From assembly GCA_937952235.1 (NCBI GenBank), contig CALFZM010000300.1, positions 1 through 13,632 on the forward strand: a DNA stretch of 13,632 nucleotides. Reading direction: 5' to 3'. The position numbers were made by a program, and so were the translations under genes. Shown here piece after piece: positions 13,283 to 13,632 of the stretch (position 1 is the first letter of the stretch; each line of letters opens with the position of its first letter). The notes beneath the pieces were generated by a model. That model was not told where the DNA came from. It did not search any database and saw only the letters and a program-made list of their open reading frames with translations. This DNA comes from an uncultured Opitutia bacterium (GTDB taxonomy: Bacteria > Verrucomicrobiota > Verrucomicrobiia > Opitutales > Opitutaceae).

Positions 13283-13632
13283 GTGGCTGATCCCGAATCT
13301 CCAGCACAGTCGGCAACAAAGACACTCGTCTCCGATGCTCTCCACGGAACCTCAAAAACGAACGCAGACTCAATTCTGCGAGACGGATTTAGGGTGGGAC
13401 GCCGAGGGTTTCTAGGTGAAGGCGTTTATTTTGCTCACGGGAACGATGCTGCAAAATACGCGAGAGATCACGCGGAAGGCCAAGTCAGGAAAGGCGAACT
13501 CGACAGGCCTCTCGCAATACTCTCTGCAACCTTGGAATTGGGTCACTGCATCGACCTCGAAAACCCAGACCATCTCTCTACTGTGTCCCAGATCATCGAT
13601 ATGCTCCGGGCGAAAACCAAGAAGGATTACAC
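13283..13632 (+). CDS. Putative ADP-ribosyltransferase (PARP/diphtheria-toxin-like fold), 3' truncated by window
   Basis: The frame is open from GTG 13283 to the window edge, giving 116 residues. After a short polar N-terminus it reads LHGTSKTNADSILRDGF (residues 20-36), then GFLGEGVYFAHGNDAAKYA. A conserved HGT strand, an ILxxGF helix and GxGVYFA followed by an A..YA helix are the first two motifs of H-Y-[E/Q] ADP-ribosyltransferases: the His binds NAD+ ribose and the Tyr stacks on nicotinamide. The later LAILSATLELGHCIDLENPDH fits the core beta-strands. The third catalytic motif would lie outside the window, so activity cannot be judged. GC falls to about 50-53% in two lines counted by eye, against about 75% within the integrase. 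No Shine-Dalgarno sequence is seen. A role as toxin or phage-defence effector is inference. Confidence 0.6.
   Translation, partial: MADPESPAQSATKTLVSDALHGTSKTNADSILRDGFRVGRRGFLGEGVYFAHGNDAAKYARDHAEGQVRKGELDRPLAILSATLELGHCIDLENPDHLSTVSQIIDMLRAKTKKDY

Larger units (their letters stand above)
10947..13632. mobile_element. Left end of a tRNA-integrated element (integrative element or prophage), right end outside window
   Basis: The element begins at a tRNA 3' fragment and carries an excisionase-like HTH gene and a tyrosine recombinase reading inward. It then changes to lower-GC cargo. The geometry is what tRNA-targeting integrases produce: the displaced 3' end of the tRNA and its terminator remain at one junction, while the full tRNA is rebuilt at the other. 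No phage structural, conjugation or replication gene is visible, so the type of element cannot be told. Confidence 0.75.

Noticed and set aside
13267..13290. Seven-codon ATG frame just before the ADP-ribosyltransferase-like gene
   Set aside because: It overlaps the GTG start in another frame and has no Shine-Dalgarno. A leader peptide cannot be supported.
1..13632. CRISPR array, rRNA genes, insertion sequence with transposase
   Set aside because: No regularly spaced repeats, rRNA segments or transposase motifs were seen on either strand.

Overview
This is a GC-rich bacterial chromosome segment, most likely from the Verrucomicrobiota, family Opitutaceae. I infer that from the long-form (chlamydial/plant-like) IspG C-terminus, the DnaA sequence and the high GC content. 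No database search was possible.

Bases 1-10905 are ordinary chromosome. The segment opens with the 3' end of ispG, then about 510 bases of less GC-rich DNA that may belong to the replication origin. dnaA follows, then a 195-aa gene of unknown function, ligA on the opposite strand, and a CPA2-type cation:proton antiporter with two TrkA-C domains. A COQ7/ferritin-like di-iron protein comes next, then a probable two-gene minus-strand unit: an exported BNR-repeat sialidase followed by a CatE-like VOC-family protein. Three copies of a roughly 75-base REPIN-like repeat, made of two inverted hairpins, lie in the gaps around ligA and after the antiporter.

The right-hand 2.7 kb looks like the beginning of an integrative element. 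At 10947-10974 there is only the 3' end of a tRNA gene: CCA end, acceptor strand and T arm, probably tRNA-Pro. Its own terminator sits just beyond, and its 5' part has been replaced by foreign DNA. To the right come an unusual GC-rich non-coding stretch full of hairpins and small repeats, an excisionase-like HTH gene, a tyrosine recombinase overlapping it by GTGA, and a strong hairpin terminator.

After that terminator the GC content falls to about 50% and a new gene starts that runs off the window. Its 116 visible residues contain the HGT...GF...GxGVYFA pattern of H-Y-type ADP-ribosyltransferases (PARP/diphtheria-toxin-like fold). This truncated gene, the first cargo gene of the element, is the most interesting object here: a candidate toxin or defence effector whose partner genes would lie beyond the right edge.
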